Shown piece after piece: positions 1 to 11,679 of a stretch of 64,000 bases of DNA. Numbering within the stretch: position 1 is the first letter of the stretch; every line of letters starts with the position of its first letter. The translations under genes were made by a program, and so were the position numbers. The notes under the pieces were generated by a model, which searched no databases, was not told where the DNA came from, and saw only the letters and a list, made by a program, of their open reading frames with translations. Source of the DNA: Membranipora membranacea (Eukaryota; Bryozoa; Gymnolaemata; Cheilostomatida; Membraniporidae); assembly GCA_914767715.1 (NCBI GenBank), contig OU612068.1, positions 15,438,001 to 15,502,000 on the forward strand, in the 5' to 3' direction.

Positions 1-15
1 GTTGTATATGATGGT

Positions 16-21
16 TTTATT
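16..21 (-). promoter_or_regulatory. Possible poly(A) signal of RCC1L
   Basis: AATAAA on the minus strand, about 140 bases after the RCC1L stop codon. It is the only canonical hexamer I see between the stop and the window edge. Its use is inferred from position. Confidence 0.45.
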
Positions 22-162
22 GGCACTTAGGAAATATTCTTTCTCAGTATTTGAGCATTATTGAGACGGTTAGTTGTCTTCAGCCATACACACCCAATAT
101 TATGAAGATCTGCACAATACATTACCTTGACCCGCTCCTCATTGACCTTGTATACATATAAG

Positions 163-3100
163 TCACACGAATGCCTTACACAAAGTGATCATGTGATCAG
201 CTCCACAGGCCACATGGTTAACATCACTTCCCACAGACACCTAAAAAATAATGTATTATGTAACAATAATGTAATAATGTAATAATATGTAGTAGCAAAA
301 CAATGTACCCTATGTCACATTCATTGTTGAAACTATTGAATAGACAGCAGTCGAAAATTCTGTATGAGGGTGAAGAATGATGAGTTAGCCGTTGTTTTTG
401 TTGTTCTTTACTGACAACGTTAAGTTGATGCATGTAGCTTGGATTTTGTATATGTTACGTGGCTGATTTGACCTTACCATGAAAGGGAAATATTGGTCAT
501 CTCTGTGTCCCAGTCCCAGACATCCATCTGTATTCTTGCCCCATGTGTATAATACATTCTTATCTATAAATGATATGTAATGGTATATATAGAGGGAATA
601 AAATATCAAATATTATTAACTGTGTATTGATTATAATGATGGATGATTTTCTATTAAATTCTTGCCAAATAATGCTGCTTCTATAATGACATCAGAAAAT
701 TGAGACAAAACGAAGAGAAAACTATTACTATAGGCCTATGGTGCTCGTGAAGTTTCTCAGAATCCCCTGTAAAGGGTTCATCAGGCTTGAAATTGAAAAA
801 AAGTTCAAGCCCCCTCAACCTTGCCACCGTCTAACACCTCCCCCCCCCCCCCCCAAGAGCTGATGAGAAACGAATACACGAAACAAGCATTTAAAGTAGC
901 AGACAACCACAAAAGTTATATTTTGATATTTGACGTGTACTGATGTACTCCCTCTAAATTTGCATGTTATAAATAAATGTAAAATTAGAAAATTTCACTT
1001 GCAAACTTTCTTCCACCATTTTTTCTCAGTAACAAGAATACCCATACTCTCAAAATAAATATATCATTGATGAAAAATGATATATAAAATAATTGGTTTC
1101 TAGAATTGAAGCAGTTATCTTTTGTTAGTGTCAATCTTAATACATAAAAAGTCATCTCAGTTACAAAAGCATCTACAAACACAATATTATTGCTTGCAAT
1201 AAAAAAAATTAAGCATTTTCTTTGAGATTATAAACAAGACATAGCTCCTCAATTTAATTCATTTTATTGCAGCAATGGGGTTAAGGGGCTGCTGGCTGCC
1301 CTGTGGTGCAGAGCCAGAGCTTATGGCATGAATTTTTATTATTGAGTATGTTGCCTTCCAGTGAAAGTGAATTGCATCTTGATTCGTATTTGGTGATGCC
1401 AGGGTTGTCTGCTACTTTAAGGCTTCTTTTTCTATCAGATTTGCAGGATGCTATACAAGATTAGCATGTCATAAAGTTAGGTCTTCATATCAAAATTAAG
1501 TGGTCATAAAATCATTTGTGACCGATCAAAATATATCATACTGGGGAGCTGGGTACTATATTCCTGTTTGTACTAAGTCAAGTTGTTTTTCAATACGTCA
1601 TTACTGAGAAATATCTTTGCAGTCCCACTCGACTCTTTGGTAAAATAAAACTTGATTGAAGCAGAAAATATGTTATCTTTATTGATAGAAAATTCAGCAA
1701 TTCTCTGTTCAGTGGGAGATTAGAAAAAACAAGAAGCTATTTGAAATTTATAAAACATGAAAATTGATTACTTATTTCTAACTCCAGAAGGCCTTTTAGA
1801 GAAATGTGAGAAATGACAATATATAAGCTTTTTTATGATTCAGTAATTGGCAATCAATCATAGGGTTACAAAAATCTAAAAGATCAAATTGTTTAATTCA
1901 CTTTGTGTGTGACTGTGAGCAAGTGGAAGAATTCTACATATTGGGCGGACATGTATAAGTGAGGATTTCATAACTTTCACGCCCATGTTTTGATGCTGAA
2001 TACAGCGAATTACTAATACGAGGATAAGTGAACCAGTGCCGTAACAAAATTGGACTACATTAATCTTCTATCTGCTATATAACATTAAATAGCATTGTAA
2101 TAAAATGTCTTTTGACGACTGGACAGCCGGACATCATATTATAACATACCTGGTAGATAATAATATTTCGAAATCAAAACGTTTATTTTCTCATAGGAGG
2201 GTAAAAGCACATGGAAAGCGCATCAACCAAATCATTATTTCGTGCTGTAAAGGCATACCAGTGAGAATTAGCCTTGTCATGCGGCTTCTATTTTCGTTTT
2301 GGGGACCCCCAAATCAAAAGAGTAGCCACGAGACAAGGATAAATGAGAATGACTTACTTGTGAGAGCAGCTAGGAAGTTAACTCCACTGTATACTTTCTC
2401 TACTCTGGTGTCAGGAGAGAATTCGGAATTACCAAATAGAGGCATTGGCAGGAGTGAGGGAAGTGTTCTCTCATTTACTTCTGGTCCTTTACCCAGTATA
2501 CCATACCCCCATACATACACCTCTCCTTTATCTTAAACATATTGCAGATTCAGTATACAAATATTGCACACATGTGTTTAATATCAGTCTTTCACTATAC
2601 ATATTACTTTTAAAATCTGCATCAGAGTCAACAATGATGTCAACAACAGACCCTTTGAGGACGGAAAAAACTGTAGGTCTAGACGCGAGATCAGAACTCG
2701 GTGAGTTTTCATCACAGCAACAATGTTGGGGTATCTTTGACTCATCATATTTGTGTTTTTCACATTCTGTGCGGTTGTCAGGTAATGCTACTCCGCAGCT
2801 CATTAAAAAAGATTCTATTGAGCAAGTTTGGTACTCTACCGAGAGAAGGGCCAAACTTGCTTATGCATCAAAGTTTCAACAAAGTGTCTAACATCAAAAG
2901 AATAATTAAAACAAAGGCCAATTCATTTAAATAAAATTTTCATATTCATGCATAAGATCATGCAAGCTGTCCTTTACACTCATATTGTCAGGTGCATTCT
3001 GCGCCTAGCATCCCACGTGTTTGCAAACTAGATTCCCATCACTGTGTAGTTTCTAATTCATTCAAATTATCACATAATAAGAAAATACTGATATCTTCAA

Positions 3101-6100
3101 AATATGAACAAAACAGTCATTATCTCACCATTAACAAGTGCACATTTTGTTCCGGCGGCTGTTACACTTTTCACTTGCCCGCAAACATCATTGACTGGTA
3201 GGTGCGTAGGGCTAGCTATTTGAGGCTGTTGTGTGATCATGTCAAATTGACCATATTCTGAGTTACCCCAGCCGAAGAGCTCCCCAGTGTCTGACACAGC
3301 TAATACTGTATCACATCGACAATCTATATCTGATATACGCACTCCTTCTATCTCACCTCTTACCCGCGCCAACTCTGAAATACAGCTAAACTCTCCCATA
3401 CCTGAAAAAAATGAGTAAATTAATTCCCCTACATGTTTATTACTCGCTAGGCAGGCAGTCATAAATATAACTATATGATATATATATATATATATTATAT
3501 GTTATAGATATATATATTCAACACAGAATTGGAACTAAGCATAAAGCTATGTCGATTTAAAATTCAAGAAAGATATCAGACATCAGTTTGATATGAATTG
3601 CCAAGTATCGTTTCAAGGCTATAACATATAACTAACACATATCAAGATACCTTTTGAACAATATCATTCCAACTATTTTGATTTTCAAATTTATCACAAT
3701 AGTTGGCATATATCTATTAGTTTCTCAACATTTTATCTCTGGCTGAGGATATCAAGACTTGCTAGCAATCTATCTAGTTTTAATACAGAAAACGACCTGT
3801 ATTATCTCTTTGGGATTATGCAACGAGAACACATGCTGCGAAATTCCTCCTAACAATTCCTGTCATTTAGACTTAGAAATGGGATGCAAACAAATCTAGA
3901 AAATTCACTGCATGTAGTTTTTTTTAACAGAACGATAGAGCAAGTATCAACACCAGATCTTCTGACGATGCTCAGAGCTCACGTAAGCTCTATCACTGTT
4001 TTTACACTATAGGAAAACTCCAAATTTTTGTTGACATACACTCCTAGTAATTTGAAATATTGGTGGTTCTGGGTGGGGACTGGGGATTGTCTTTTTGTGT
4101 TGGTTGAATTGTGCAGCACATGATCATAGACCCATAGACAAAACACATGTCTAAGGTAAGATCAACGTTTGGCACCAGCCTGTCTTGACGAGCTTTACTG
4201 ATGGGGGGAGGGGGTCAACCCCATCCACCAAAACTTGACAAGCTTTACTGATGGGCAGACAGACAGAGGTAACTATAGCCCTGTTGTTCCTCTGAAATTA
4301 TTTGTTGATGGAAAAGAGCTACTTACCCTGTATTACATCGTCCTGCTACTTACCCTGTATTACATCGTCCTGGATCTAATCATCAATCCATGTCTGTTTA
4401 TGGTTTAGAGACATCCTCTTATCAGTTTCAAGGATACTTCTAACTCAGCTTGATTTTCTGCCAGTGCCATGTGCTTATTATGCTGTATATTTCAAAGCTG
4501 AGTATCGTTTACCCAAAACATTACCCACGACTTACCTTGTACGAGGAAACACTATGCACAGAATATGCCACGCATATATTATATTGTGTATTTCACATTC
4601 TGTATCCATAATACCGGTTATTTGCCTAATTTTCCTATGAAATGTACAATCATAAAGCTAAAATCATCAGTTCACAATTGTTATATCTTACCAGTTTGCC
4701 CATCAGTCCCCAGACCAGTACTGAAGACTTTGCCACTGTTTGTGAGCAGCAGTGTATGATCATGTCCACACACCACTTTAACTACATCATCTCTTTCTAT
4801 GACATGTATATCTCGGCTACCTCTGTACTTCTCTTCATCTATGATAGGCCTGCCACACTGTCCGAATGCATTACTACCTAGAGTATATACTAGAACAAAG
4901 AGTGAATTCAATTGCAATGTCTATCTCAGAGGCAATATTCCACTGTTTGAACATATTGAGGTCCATAACTTGTATCCAAGTCAAGCTTTTGGTAATCGCA
5001 GTTCCCTTCATCTCAATTAACAAACACTACGATCACAAGATAGTTGACTGGAAGCAAGGCGTTACTCCTCATGTGAAAAGTTATGCCTGCATGAACAGCC
5101 CCCCCCCCCCCTCTGCCCAGGTTAGGGGCAACTAGCCTTGTCACGCGGCCACGACAAGGCCAAGGTGCAACCCCTTAATGAAACAAATTTATTTTCCAAT
5201 GCAATATATTCAGCCAAGGTTCAAATCTTCATCAGCTGAACAAGTTATGGTCATTGACAACTAAAGTACCATAGAAATGCCTGTGCTCGCTGCATATATG
5301 TTACCGTTTATGTTAGTATTCCGGTATTCCTGGTTTATTTTTGTCATGTCAAAATTATTTGATAAAGTATTATCTGTTCCTGCAATCTAACAATTTATAT
5401 TTTTATAGTTGATATAAAGTACCTCTTTTATCGGTGGCGATTACTGTGTGTGCTCTACCACACGCTATACTTCTGATCTCTGACGGTGAATGATCTGTAT
5501 TTTCTGAGTGAGGTAATTCTATTGTTTGGGGTTGTATAACATAATCCACCACACGTACTGTAAATAGAGTTAAGAAAGGTTAATATAGATGGATATTGTG
5601 CTAGCATCTCAAATATTTAACCCAGCCACACCAAGCCAACCTGACCTATTAATTCATCCCACCCTCCCTTATTTATCTATCTTTTTAGCTACATAGGTAA
5701 ATGAGGCAGTTATCCTCTCAATGCCAAATAGAGCACAAATCCTGATGAACACAAATGCTGCTAAAAAGGGCTATCCCTGCAGGGGGTTTGGGACCAATAT
5801 CCCATACTCTCTGATCCCTGGTACATCTAACCGTTTACTACACTAGTTAATAAAGCTCACATTGATGATCACTTCTCAAATGATGTTGAATAACTCTTAC
5901 TCTTTTCTAGATCAAAATTGGGCAGCTGAGCTATAAACATTTTTCATGCATTAGAACAAGGAGGTACAGGGGTGTTATTCCTTGATTAGAACTGGCCTTG
6001 AATCTATATCATTCATATACACGAAAAATGTTGAGCTCACTTTCTCTGCTTATTTGATTTTCTCCAATCATCTTACAATGTTTTAATTTAGTCAATTAGC

Positions 6101-9100
6101 CTACCCAATCACAGGCGTAGCTTTCACTTCAGTTCAAAATCTTCTTGTAGAGCAAAAATAGATAAATACAGGCCATCTAAGTGTAAAACCACCAAGATGC
6201 AAAATACCTTTTTTGTATTTTATATGCGAATTTTCAACTAGTGCAGCTCAGACTCCTTTTTAATTGTTTTTCCATTTGTGTGCCGTACATTCGATGCTAT
6301 CAGCCCATTACAGGATGGATATTAGAATTAGGTAATAAAGAAACTTCAAACTTTAAACTTTGTGATACAACGCCTGTAAGACATTCTTCAATTTTTCCCA
6401 TGCCATTATTTATACCATGCTATCGTATTCCCACTTGTTCCAACACTGTACATATATGACTTTCAAGCTGACTTTCTATATCTATGTGTGTGGTGGGTGG
6501 TGTGTTCTGTCTCTCATTTGATAGAATATCACAATAATATGTTTATTCAGTCAAACTTCTATATTCGGTGATCATTTTTAGTTAAAGCATGAAAACTTAC
6601 CCAAAGAGGGTTTGGGTTCTCAAAATCACTGACCATTCTATTAAAGTGACAGTCCTATTAGAAAAGTGGATAACTTATCCCAGTAAATCGAATATTGTGA
6701 GTTCATAGGGCAAATAAAAAAATGAAAATTGTGGAAAATAGCATTTTAATTTTTTTTTAATATTTTAGCAGGGATCATAGTGGATCATAGTGGTCAGGGG
6801 GAGGCAATTAAGGTTTTACAAACATAGGATTAAAAGCTTGGCCCTCGCATAAAAGGCAGGCAGAGCGAGACAGGAAATCACAGTCAGCCCACTGGCTGTA
6901 GCGCAAACAAGTCATCTCTCTGACTTGTGTATGAGTTGTACTATGCTCAATGTGGTGAATTTGAGTAGTGAACGAGTGGCACGAGGGGCCTGTGCCTTGA
7001 CGATAGCGACTTTGCGCCGATGAGTTGATGGAAAGCAAACCTCCCTGCACTGGTTTGGCTTAGAGTATAAGCATGAGAGTGATGGGGCGAACATTGTTGC
7101 ACTGAAACAATGAAGAGTTGGCAGCCTCCCTGGTTGCGCAACAGCGTAAACACACCAATTATGTCAAACCACCGAAACTTACAAAATGCACTGAGGGATC
7201 GATGAGATTGATTGAGATGCTCAGCAACACACAGGGGTGGCCTCATGCTGCTGGGGCCGGCCATGAGGAGGTTGTACTAGAGAAGGCCTCGAAACAGCGT
7301 TTGACTCATGGTTTCTAGCTGAAGACCTGTGTGTTGTGCAGTGGTACGCGCACCACTGTATGTTGTATCACTATGATCCACTATGATCCCAATTTTAAGA
7401 CTTTGCAGCAGTTTTACTGCAACTAGGATAACAGGCTGTTTTATTTTTTTTATGCCCCAATGAATTTTCAGCCTGAGATCTTTACAACCATACCAAACAT
7501 GGCCTAGTAGGGCTGTCACTTTAACAGTGTAATTAGACGAACTTAAATCGTTGGTACCTCATTATTCCACCTCATTTCCTAAAACACGAAGTAGTAGGAG
7601 GTGCAGCTGGTTAGAGCGCCTACCCTCCATCATGTAAGTGTTGGGAGGTCATGGGTTAATATCCCGCACCAGTCTACTCACAACAGGGCACTGTTGATTA
7701 CTCATTTGTGCTCCCACCTGTCTGCTAACTGAGAGCAACTTTACGCCAAACATGGCGACCGTACCCTTAAAGGGCAACCAAGGTTTCGCAGCAATGCATT
7801 AATGGGTAGCAAATAATGTGCTGGGCAGCATCAGCTTTGTGCATTACGCGATGCAAAACTCAAAGTAGTTGCTGACTCTAAGCTGGGTAACACTTCAGTT
7901 TAGGGGAGGTTCCAAGACTTTGCTGTAATAATTATAGAGCACAGGCTAAATAATAACAGGAACAGGAAACTGCTATGTGGTATTCTCTTTTAGCTGAGTT
8001 TGAGTGCCTGATGGAAGAAATGTTTCACAAGAATTCTGGCTGAATAATCATCCGAATTATATTTTGTCTTTTTCCCCATGCAGAAGGTGCAATCTGCTAT
8101 TAATCAATGGCCATCAATGAGAAGTTGTTTGAAACCTTGGTTGCACTTTAAGGCAACTTTATTTCTCAGTCTTTGGACTGAGTCAGACCTAGCTATTAAA
8201 CCAACGTTTCTTTTTTAAATCTTGACAAATTACTTAATTTGAACAGTATTTGGTGGTTGATAATGCCTCAGATCTTTTGACCATGCAATACCTGTTCAAA
8301 ATATATAATCAAAATAGACTAGTACTCACTCAATCATACATGTTAGAATACTTACAGTTTTCACTATGGAAGCCTAGCTGTGAATCTGTGTTAATACCAG
8401 AGCCAAAGATATGTACAGGTTTGCCTTTACTTTTCCCTCCATAAACACTAAAGCCATACCCAGCGGCGATGTGAGTAACTTTTATCTCTTCTCTGATAGG
8501 CCAGTGAAAGTTATAAGGTTTTGATTTCACCAACACTGTCTTCTTGAATGACTTCTCTGGAACTAAGAACTTTCCTATTCCTGTAAATTAGAATGGGGAT
8601 TGTTGAATGGCAAATAATGACAATAATTCCTCAACTCAGTAGAAAATATCAATCATCGGTGAGTATAAATCACTATACCATTTAGCTACACAGTCCCAAT
8701 CATTTTGACAGCATTTTGGTAAAAGTTCTGTAATGACAACGAGCATGAGGTGAAATTAATTTACATGCACATGCAGTAACCTTGGGTGCGTATTGAAAAT
8801 CAGGCAATCGTGGTAGATTTAAACTTTTGCGTGTTTTAAGATGTTATCACAACCGATATATACCACTATGTAAAATGTATAAAGATTTTTAAGACAAACC
8901 AAGAGCCCCCGTCTTAGTATTGCCCCAAAGATATATTCTCCTCGCCTTCCTATGCTGATCACCGATGTACTGTTTTATATGTTTATCCTCCTTGTACTGT
9001 TTTCCGGGTAGTCTCAGTGTCATAGAGATAGAGCGATGTGAAGTGGATAGCTTCAGAGTCTTATGTTTCATCAACAAAGCACAACACTGGCACAAAGTCC

Positions 9101-9152
9101 TCAAATCCATTTTCAGAACTGTAATTGAAGGTAACTTGAGCCATTTGATCAC
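163..9152 (-). CDS. RCC1L: RCC1L (WBSCR16) mitochondrial RCC1-repeat protein, complete, 8 exons
   Basis: Exons on the minus strand, in order: 9152-8900, 8580-8356, 5557-5423, 4889-4692, 3401-3129, 2531-2358, 563-478, 240-163. All introns are GT-AG, phases agree, and the sum is 1422 bases, or 473 residues plus stop (human RCC1L is 464). The product is a seven-bladed RCC1 propeller. Visible blade motifs are RIYLWGNTKTGALG (exon 1), HIFGSGINTDSQLGF (exon 2), YTLGSNAFGQCGR (exon 4), ELFGWGNSEYGQF (exon 5), VYVWGYGILGKGP (exon 6) and LYTWGKNTDGCLGLG (exon 7). The end reads VACGADHMITLCKAFV, like the human C-terminus. The phrase GYGILGKGP is typical of RCC1L rather than RCC1. The family acts in mitochondria, in inner-membrane fusion (OPA1 exchange) and mitoribosome assembly. 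The first ~70 residues are basic and poorly conserved, as expected of a targeting peptide. A start at a later methionine (residue 15) is possible. A minus-strand AATAAA lies at 21-16. Confidence 0.95.
840..854. repeat. Homopolymer C run
   Basis: Fifteen consecutive C bases in the last-but-one RCC1L intron. A second long C run lies at 5099-5111. Both are simple low-complexity DNA with no other apparent role. Confidence 0.8.
2269..2343. repeat. 75-bp palindromic insertion with 7-bp direct repeats, beside RCC1L exon 6 donor
   Basis: An imperfect palindrome (left arm 2271-2304, right arm 2306-2338) sits between direct repeats TGAGAAT at 2262-2268 and 2344-2350. The arms begin GCCTTGTCATGCGGC and end with its near complement. 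The element lies inside RCC1L intron 6. Only 7 intron bases separate the splice donor of exon 6 (exon edge 2358) from the nearer direct repeat. A shorter relative lies at 5133-5162. Confidence 0.7.
3477..3516. repeat. AT-rich (TA)n microsatellite
   Basis: A run of alternating TA bases, slightly interrupted, within the intron upstream of RCC1L exon 5. It is simple-sequence DNA with no functional signal visible. Confidence 0.8.
4191..4244. repeat. 14-bp direct repeat bracketing a G-rich 26-bp segment
   Basis: AGCTTTACTGATGG occurs at 4191-4204 and again at 4231-4244. The bracketed bases contain a small GGGGTCAACCCC-type stem. The arrangement resembles the hairpin insertions elsewhere in the window, but the palindrome here is weak. 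It lies in the RCC1L intron between exons 4 and 5. Confidence 0.5.
4319..4372. repeat. Tandem duplication, two exact 27-bp units
   Basis: The unit beginning CTACTTACCCTGTATTACAT is present at 4319-4345 and repeated exactly at 4346-4372, inside an RCC1L intron. The perfect identity suggests a recent local duplication. Confidence 0.85.
5133..5162. repeat. 30-bp hairpin insertion, short relative of the 2269 element
   Basis: Palindrome GCCTTGTC-(10)-GACAAGGC at 5135-5160. It is bracketed by 9-bp direct repeats that differ at one base: AGGGGCAAC at 5124-5132 and AGGTGCAAC at 5163-5171. The left arm GCCTTGTCACGCGGC matches that of the 75-bp palindrome at 2269-2343, so the two look like long and short members of one family. 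Confidence 0.65.
6645..7520. mobile_element. TTAA-flanked MITE, family B (876 bp)
   Basis: Ends are inverted: the left begins AGTGACAGTCCTA and the right ends TAGGGCTGTCACT. Each end abuts TTAA (6641-6644 and 7521-7524). Second, internal inverted arms contain GGATCATAGTGGATCATAGT near 6773 and its complement near 7370. No open reading frame resembles a transposase. Exact TTAA duplication is the hallmark of piggyBac-type insertion, although these termini do not begin with the usual CCC. The element lies within RCC1L intron 2. Confidence 0.75.
7597..7766 (+). mobile_element. tRNA-derived SINE, family 1
   Basis: The head GGAGGTGCAGCTGGTTAGAG resembles a tRNA A-box region, followed by a decayed B box (GGGTTAATATCCC). 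The body contains TGCTAACTGAGAGCAA and a short GCCAAACATGGC stem. The same body phrase recurs in the minus-strand copy near 36.8 kb. The SINE is wedged between two TTAA-flanked MITEs in the same RCC1L intron. Confidence 0.7.
7771..8147. mobile_element. TTAA-flanked MITE, family A, short copy (377 bp)
   Basis: The left end is AGGGCAACCAAGGTTTC and the right end is its near complement, GAAACCTTGGTTGCACT. TTAA lies outside each end (7767-7770 and 8148-8151). A second copy with the same termini and most of the same interior is at 42461-43046. This copy lacks about 200 bases of middle sequence present in the other. It is non-coding and lies in RCC1L intron 2. Confidence 0.85.
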
Positions 9153-9507
9153 TCTCTAACTCATGAAGCAACTGTAGGATTATAAGGGTAGGCTAAGGAT
9201 GCACATATATTTCTGCTTTGTTGTAGGTTCAGTCAGCCTGTTAGAGAAGGACTTTGTGGTCAGATTCTCCCAAGTTGATAGAAGAAACGAAACTGAGCCA
9301 AGTGCTCCATTTTGCAACAAAAACCCTCAAAGTTGTTTGTTTACATCGGTAAGTATTAATTTAACGGCATATATATGGTACTCTCCTAACAACAATAATG
9401 ATGACTGATTTAGTTTAGTAAATGACAATCATTATTGCAAATCATTAGAGCTATACCAACTATATTTATTATTTTATTTCTTTGACAGTGATTATGGGTG
9501 TTTAAAT
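9153..9507. other. Region upstream of RCC1L, no gene seen
   Basis: This is the 5' flank of RCC1L up to the foldback element. It should hold the RCC1L promoter, but I see no TATA box or other firm core element. Confidence 0.4.
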
Positions 9508-9515
9508 GGTATGAT

Positions 9516-11441
9516 CACAGGTCTACTCCAAAACCTGGGACTTGTTGTTTTGTTGTTTGATTTGAAGGTAATTCATGGTTGAGAAGACACATCCAACTTT
9601 CATGGTCTCTGGAGTCAAAAGTAATTTGGACAGTACTTCCCTGAGTATTCTGTTCGAAAGACTACCTCCTAAGCCGCTCATTCATACCTCATTTGATGGA
9701 TTTAGTCACCTGTAGCTCTTTCAGCAAACAATTTCAGTTCAAAAATCTTTTACAATCACGCGCAGACGGGTTATTCTGGAAATAGCCTAGGCTTTTAAAC
9801 ACTGGTTTTCCCCTTTCAGGTTTTTTTCGTGATGTGTCCGTGCTATGTAACATAAGGAAATACAACCAATGTACCTATAAACCAATGAAATGCTTTGTTA
9901 TTCTATTGGAACCAATCAGAAATCCTGACAATAATTAGAGCACAAAGCCCCAGAACTTGTTTATTGGTAAAAATCCTACGGCTCCGACCAGTGTTTATAA
10001 GCCTAGGCTATTTCCAAAATAACCTGTCTGCGCATGATTGTAAAAGATTTTCGAACTGAAATTGTTTGCTGAAAGAGTTACAGGGGACTAAATTTATCAA
10101 TATAATGTGGTATGTATGAGCAGCTTAGGAGGTAGTCTTTCAAACAGAATACTCAGTGAAGAGCTGTCCAAATTTCTTTTGACTCCAGAGACCATGATAT
10201 AGTCCGGTGGCAGCCTCCTCCTATCTTGTCACTTCCATTTGCGAATTTGGATGGATAAGGTTTGTCTAGTACAGTTTTTTATGCTGATCGCAATGGTAAT
10301 ATTGTATCTTACACTTGGTTGCAGATAACAGAGTAGTTAAAAAGTAACTTGTTGATGGAGTCAATACAAAACCACCACAAAAAAAAATCAGATCATTACA
10401 AACATTCGAAGTCAGTTTTTGAGGCGACTGCAATATTGAAAAAGTAGTGTCGTTTAAATGATTGTTTACCTTTAATTATAATTGCATTGTGTTCACCTGT
10501 GGTTCTATTCACTTTTCAATATGTCAACTTGGCAGTCCCAAAATTAAAATTGTCAATATCCAACTAATGAAATTTATGTAATGTGTATATAAACAGGTGA
10601 TATAAGGGGTATTGCATCTCGGCTATCCATGATAGCCGACCCATGTCAAATTGTAGATCTAGTACTAACCATGACATGCTCTTTCAGATTTTTCATGTTT
10701 TAATAACATATCATCAATTTTTGATCACTTTCCCTTTTACTGGCAGCGTTTTTGGCAATTAGCCGCCTATATGGCAACTCAGTGTAAAGTACAATTGTTA
10801 CCATTGCGATCAGCGTGAAAAACTGTACCAGAGACAACTGACAACCTTATCCATCCAAAACCACAGATGAAGTTGCATTTCTAGCCACATTTTGCATAGG
10901 CTGCACCATACATGACAAGTTGGCTGGGCTCTATATCTGGTGGTACATAAAATTGCGGGCTTGGTTGGTTGGAGGGACCCTGAAATGCTCCTGCCGGCGG
11001 CCAGGAGCAACACCCCAGCCGCCCAAGCCCGTAAAATATTTGATTTGCTGTTGTTTTATTGTTAGATAACCATAATTTACCAAATTCTAGCAAGTTTTAC
11101 ACAGAATTTTACTACATAAAAATGTTTAAACTAATGCAATTTGTTATAATAGGTTGATAACTAGACCACATGACAGCAAAAAAAGCAATTAAAGCTTCAC
11201 TAAGCTCTTAGATGCAAAAGTGGGGTGGTTATAGGGTCATCTGGTCTCATAGGGTAATCAGCCCAAATATCTGGTGTTACCCGACCAAATAGGGTAACTT
11301 GTCATGTATGGGCTGCACCAGACTAAATGTTGGATGTGTCTTCTCAACAATGATTTACCTACAAACAACAAAACAACAAAAGCTCAAGGGGGCAGCCAAA
11401 CATTGCCAAAGTCCTAGGTTTTGGAGAAGACCTATGATGTG
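9516..11441. mobile_element. Foldback DNA element with nested inverted repeats, hAT-like (1926 bp)
   Basis: Direct repeats GGTATGAT at 9508-9515 and 11442-11449 (8 bp, exact) bracket a segment with inverted ends: CACAGGTCTACTCCAAAACC on the left, and the complement of CACATCATAGGTCTTCTCC on the right. The outer arms extend to about 9600 and 11329. Nested inside are further inverted pairs: 9596-9815 with 9985-10200, 10235-10325 with 10750-10865, and about 10893-10930 with 11288-11325. No transposase reading frame is present. An 8-bp duplication and CA-starting ends fit a non-autonomous hAT superfamily element; the family assignment is inferred. It separates the divergent RCC1L and DSCC1 genes. 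Confidence 0.85.
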
Positions 11442-11559
11442 GGTATGATAGTAGATGATTTGTGGAAAAATATTAATAAATAGGACGGTATACAGGAGGA
11501 GTAAGATAATTTTGAATCCTGATTCTTATCAACAAACAACAGAGTAAAGCTACATTACA

Positions 11560-11589
11560 CCAATGAACTCCCTCTGAGGGAGTTCATTG
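11560..11589. repeat. Hairpin insertion, CAATGAACTCCCTC family, copy 1
   Basis: Perfect palindrome CAATGAACTCCCTC-T-GAGGGAGTTCATTG at 11561-11589. Direct repeats ATTACA lie at 11554-11559 and 11590-11595. It is 53 bases from a second member of the same family, upstream of DSCC1. Confidence 0.8.
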
Positions 11590-11642
11590 ATTACAAACTC
11601 ACAGCTGAGTTGCTCCTTGCTCACAGACAGTGTGGCTGTGTG

Positions 11643-11679
11643 CAATGAACTCCCTCCCTTAGGAAGAGGGAGTTCATTG
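11643..11679. repeat. Hairpin insertion, CAATGAACTCCCTC family, copy 2
   Basis: Arms as in the neighbouring copy but with a longer stem and loop (CCCTCCCTTAGGAAGAGGG in the centre). Direct repeats GCTGTGTG lie at 11635-11642 and 11679-11686. The shared outer arm with a different centre indicates independent copies rather than a local duplication. Confidence 0.8.

Noticed and set aside
2105-2934. Overlapping plus-strand open frames of 77-148 codons
   Set aside because: They are antisense to RCC1L exon 6 and its flanking introns, run through the 2269 palindrome, and show no family likeness.
9596-10200. Separate small MITE
   Set aside because: Its arms are nested within the larger element whose outer ends carry the 8-bp duplication. 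I found no duplication of its own.
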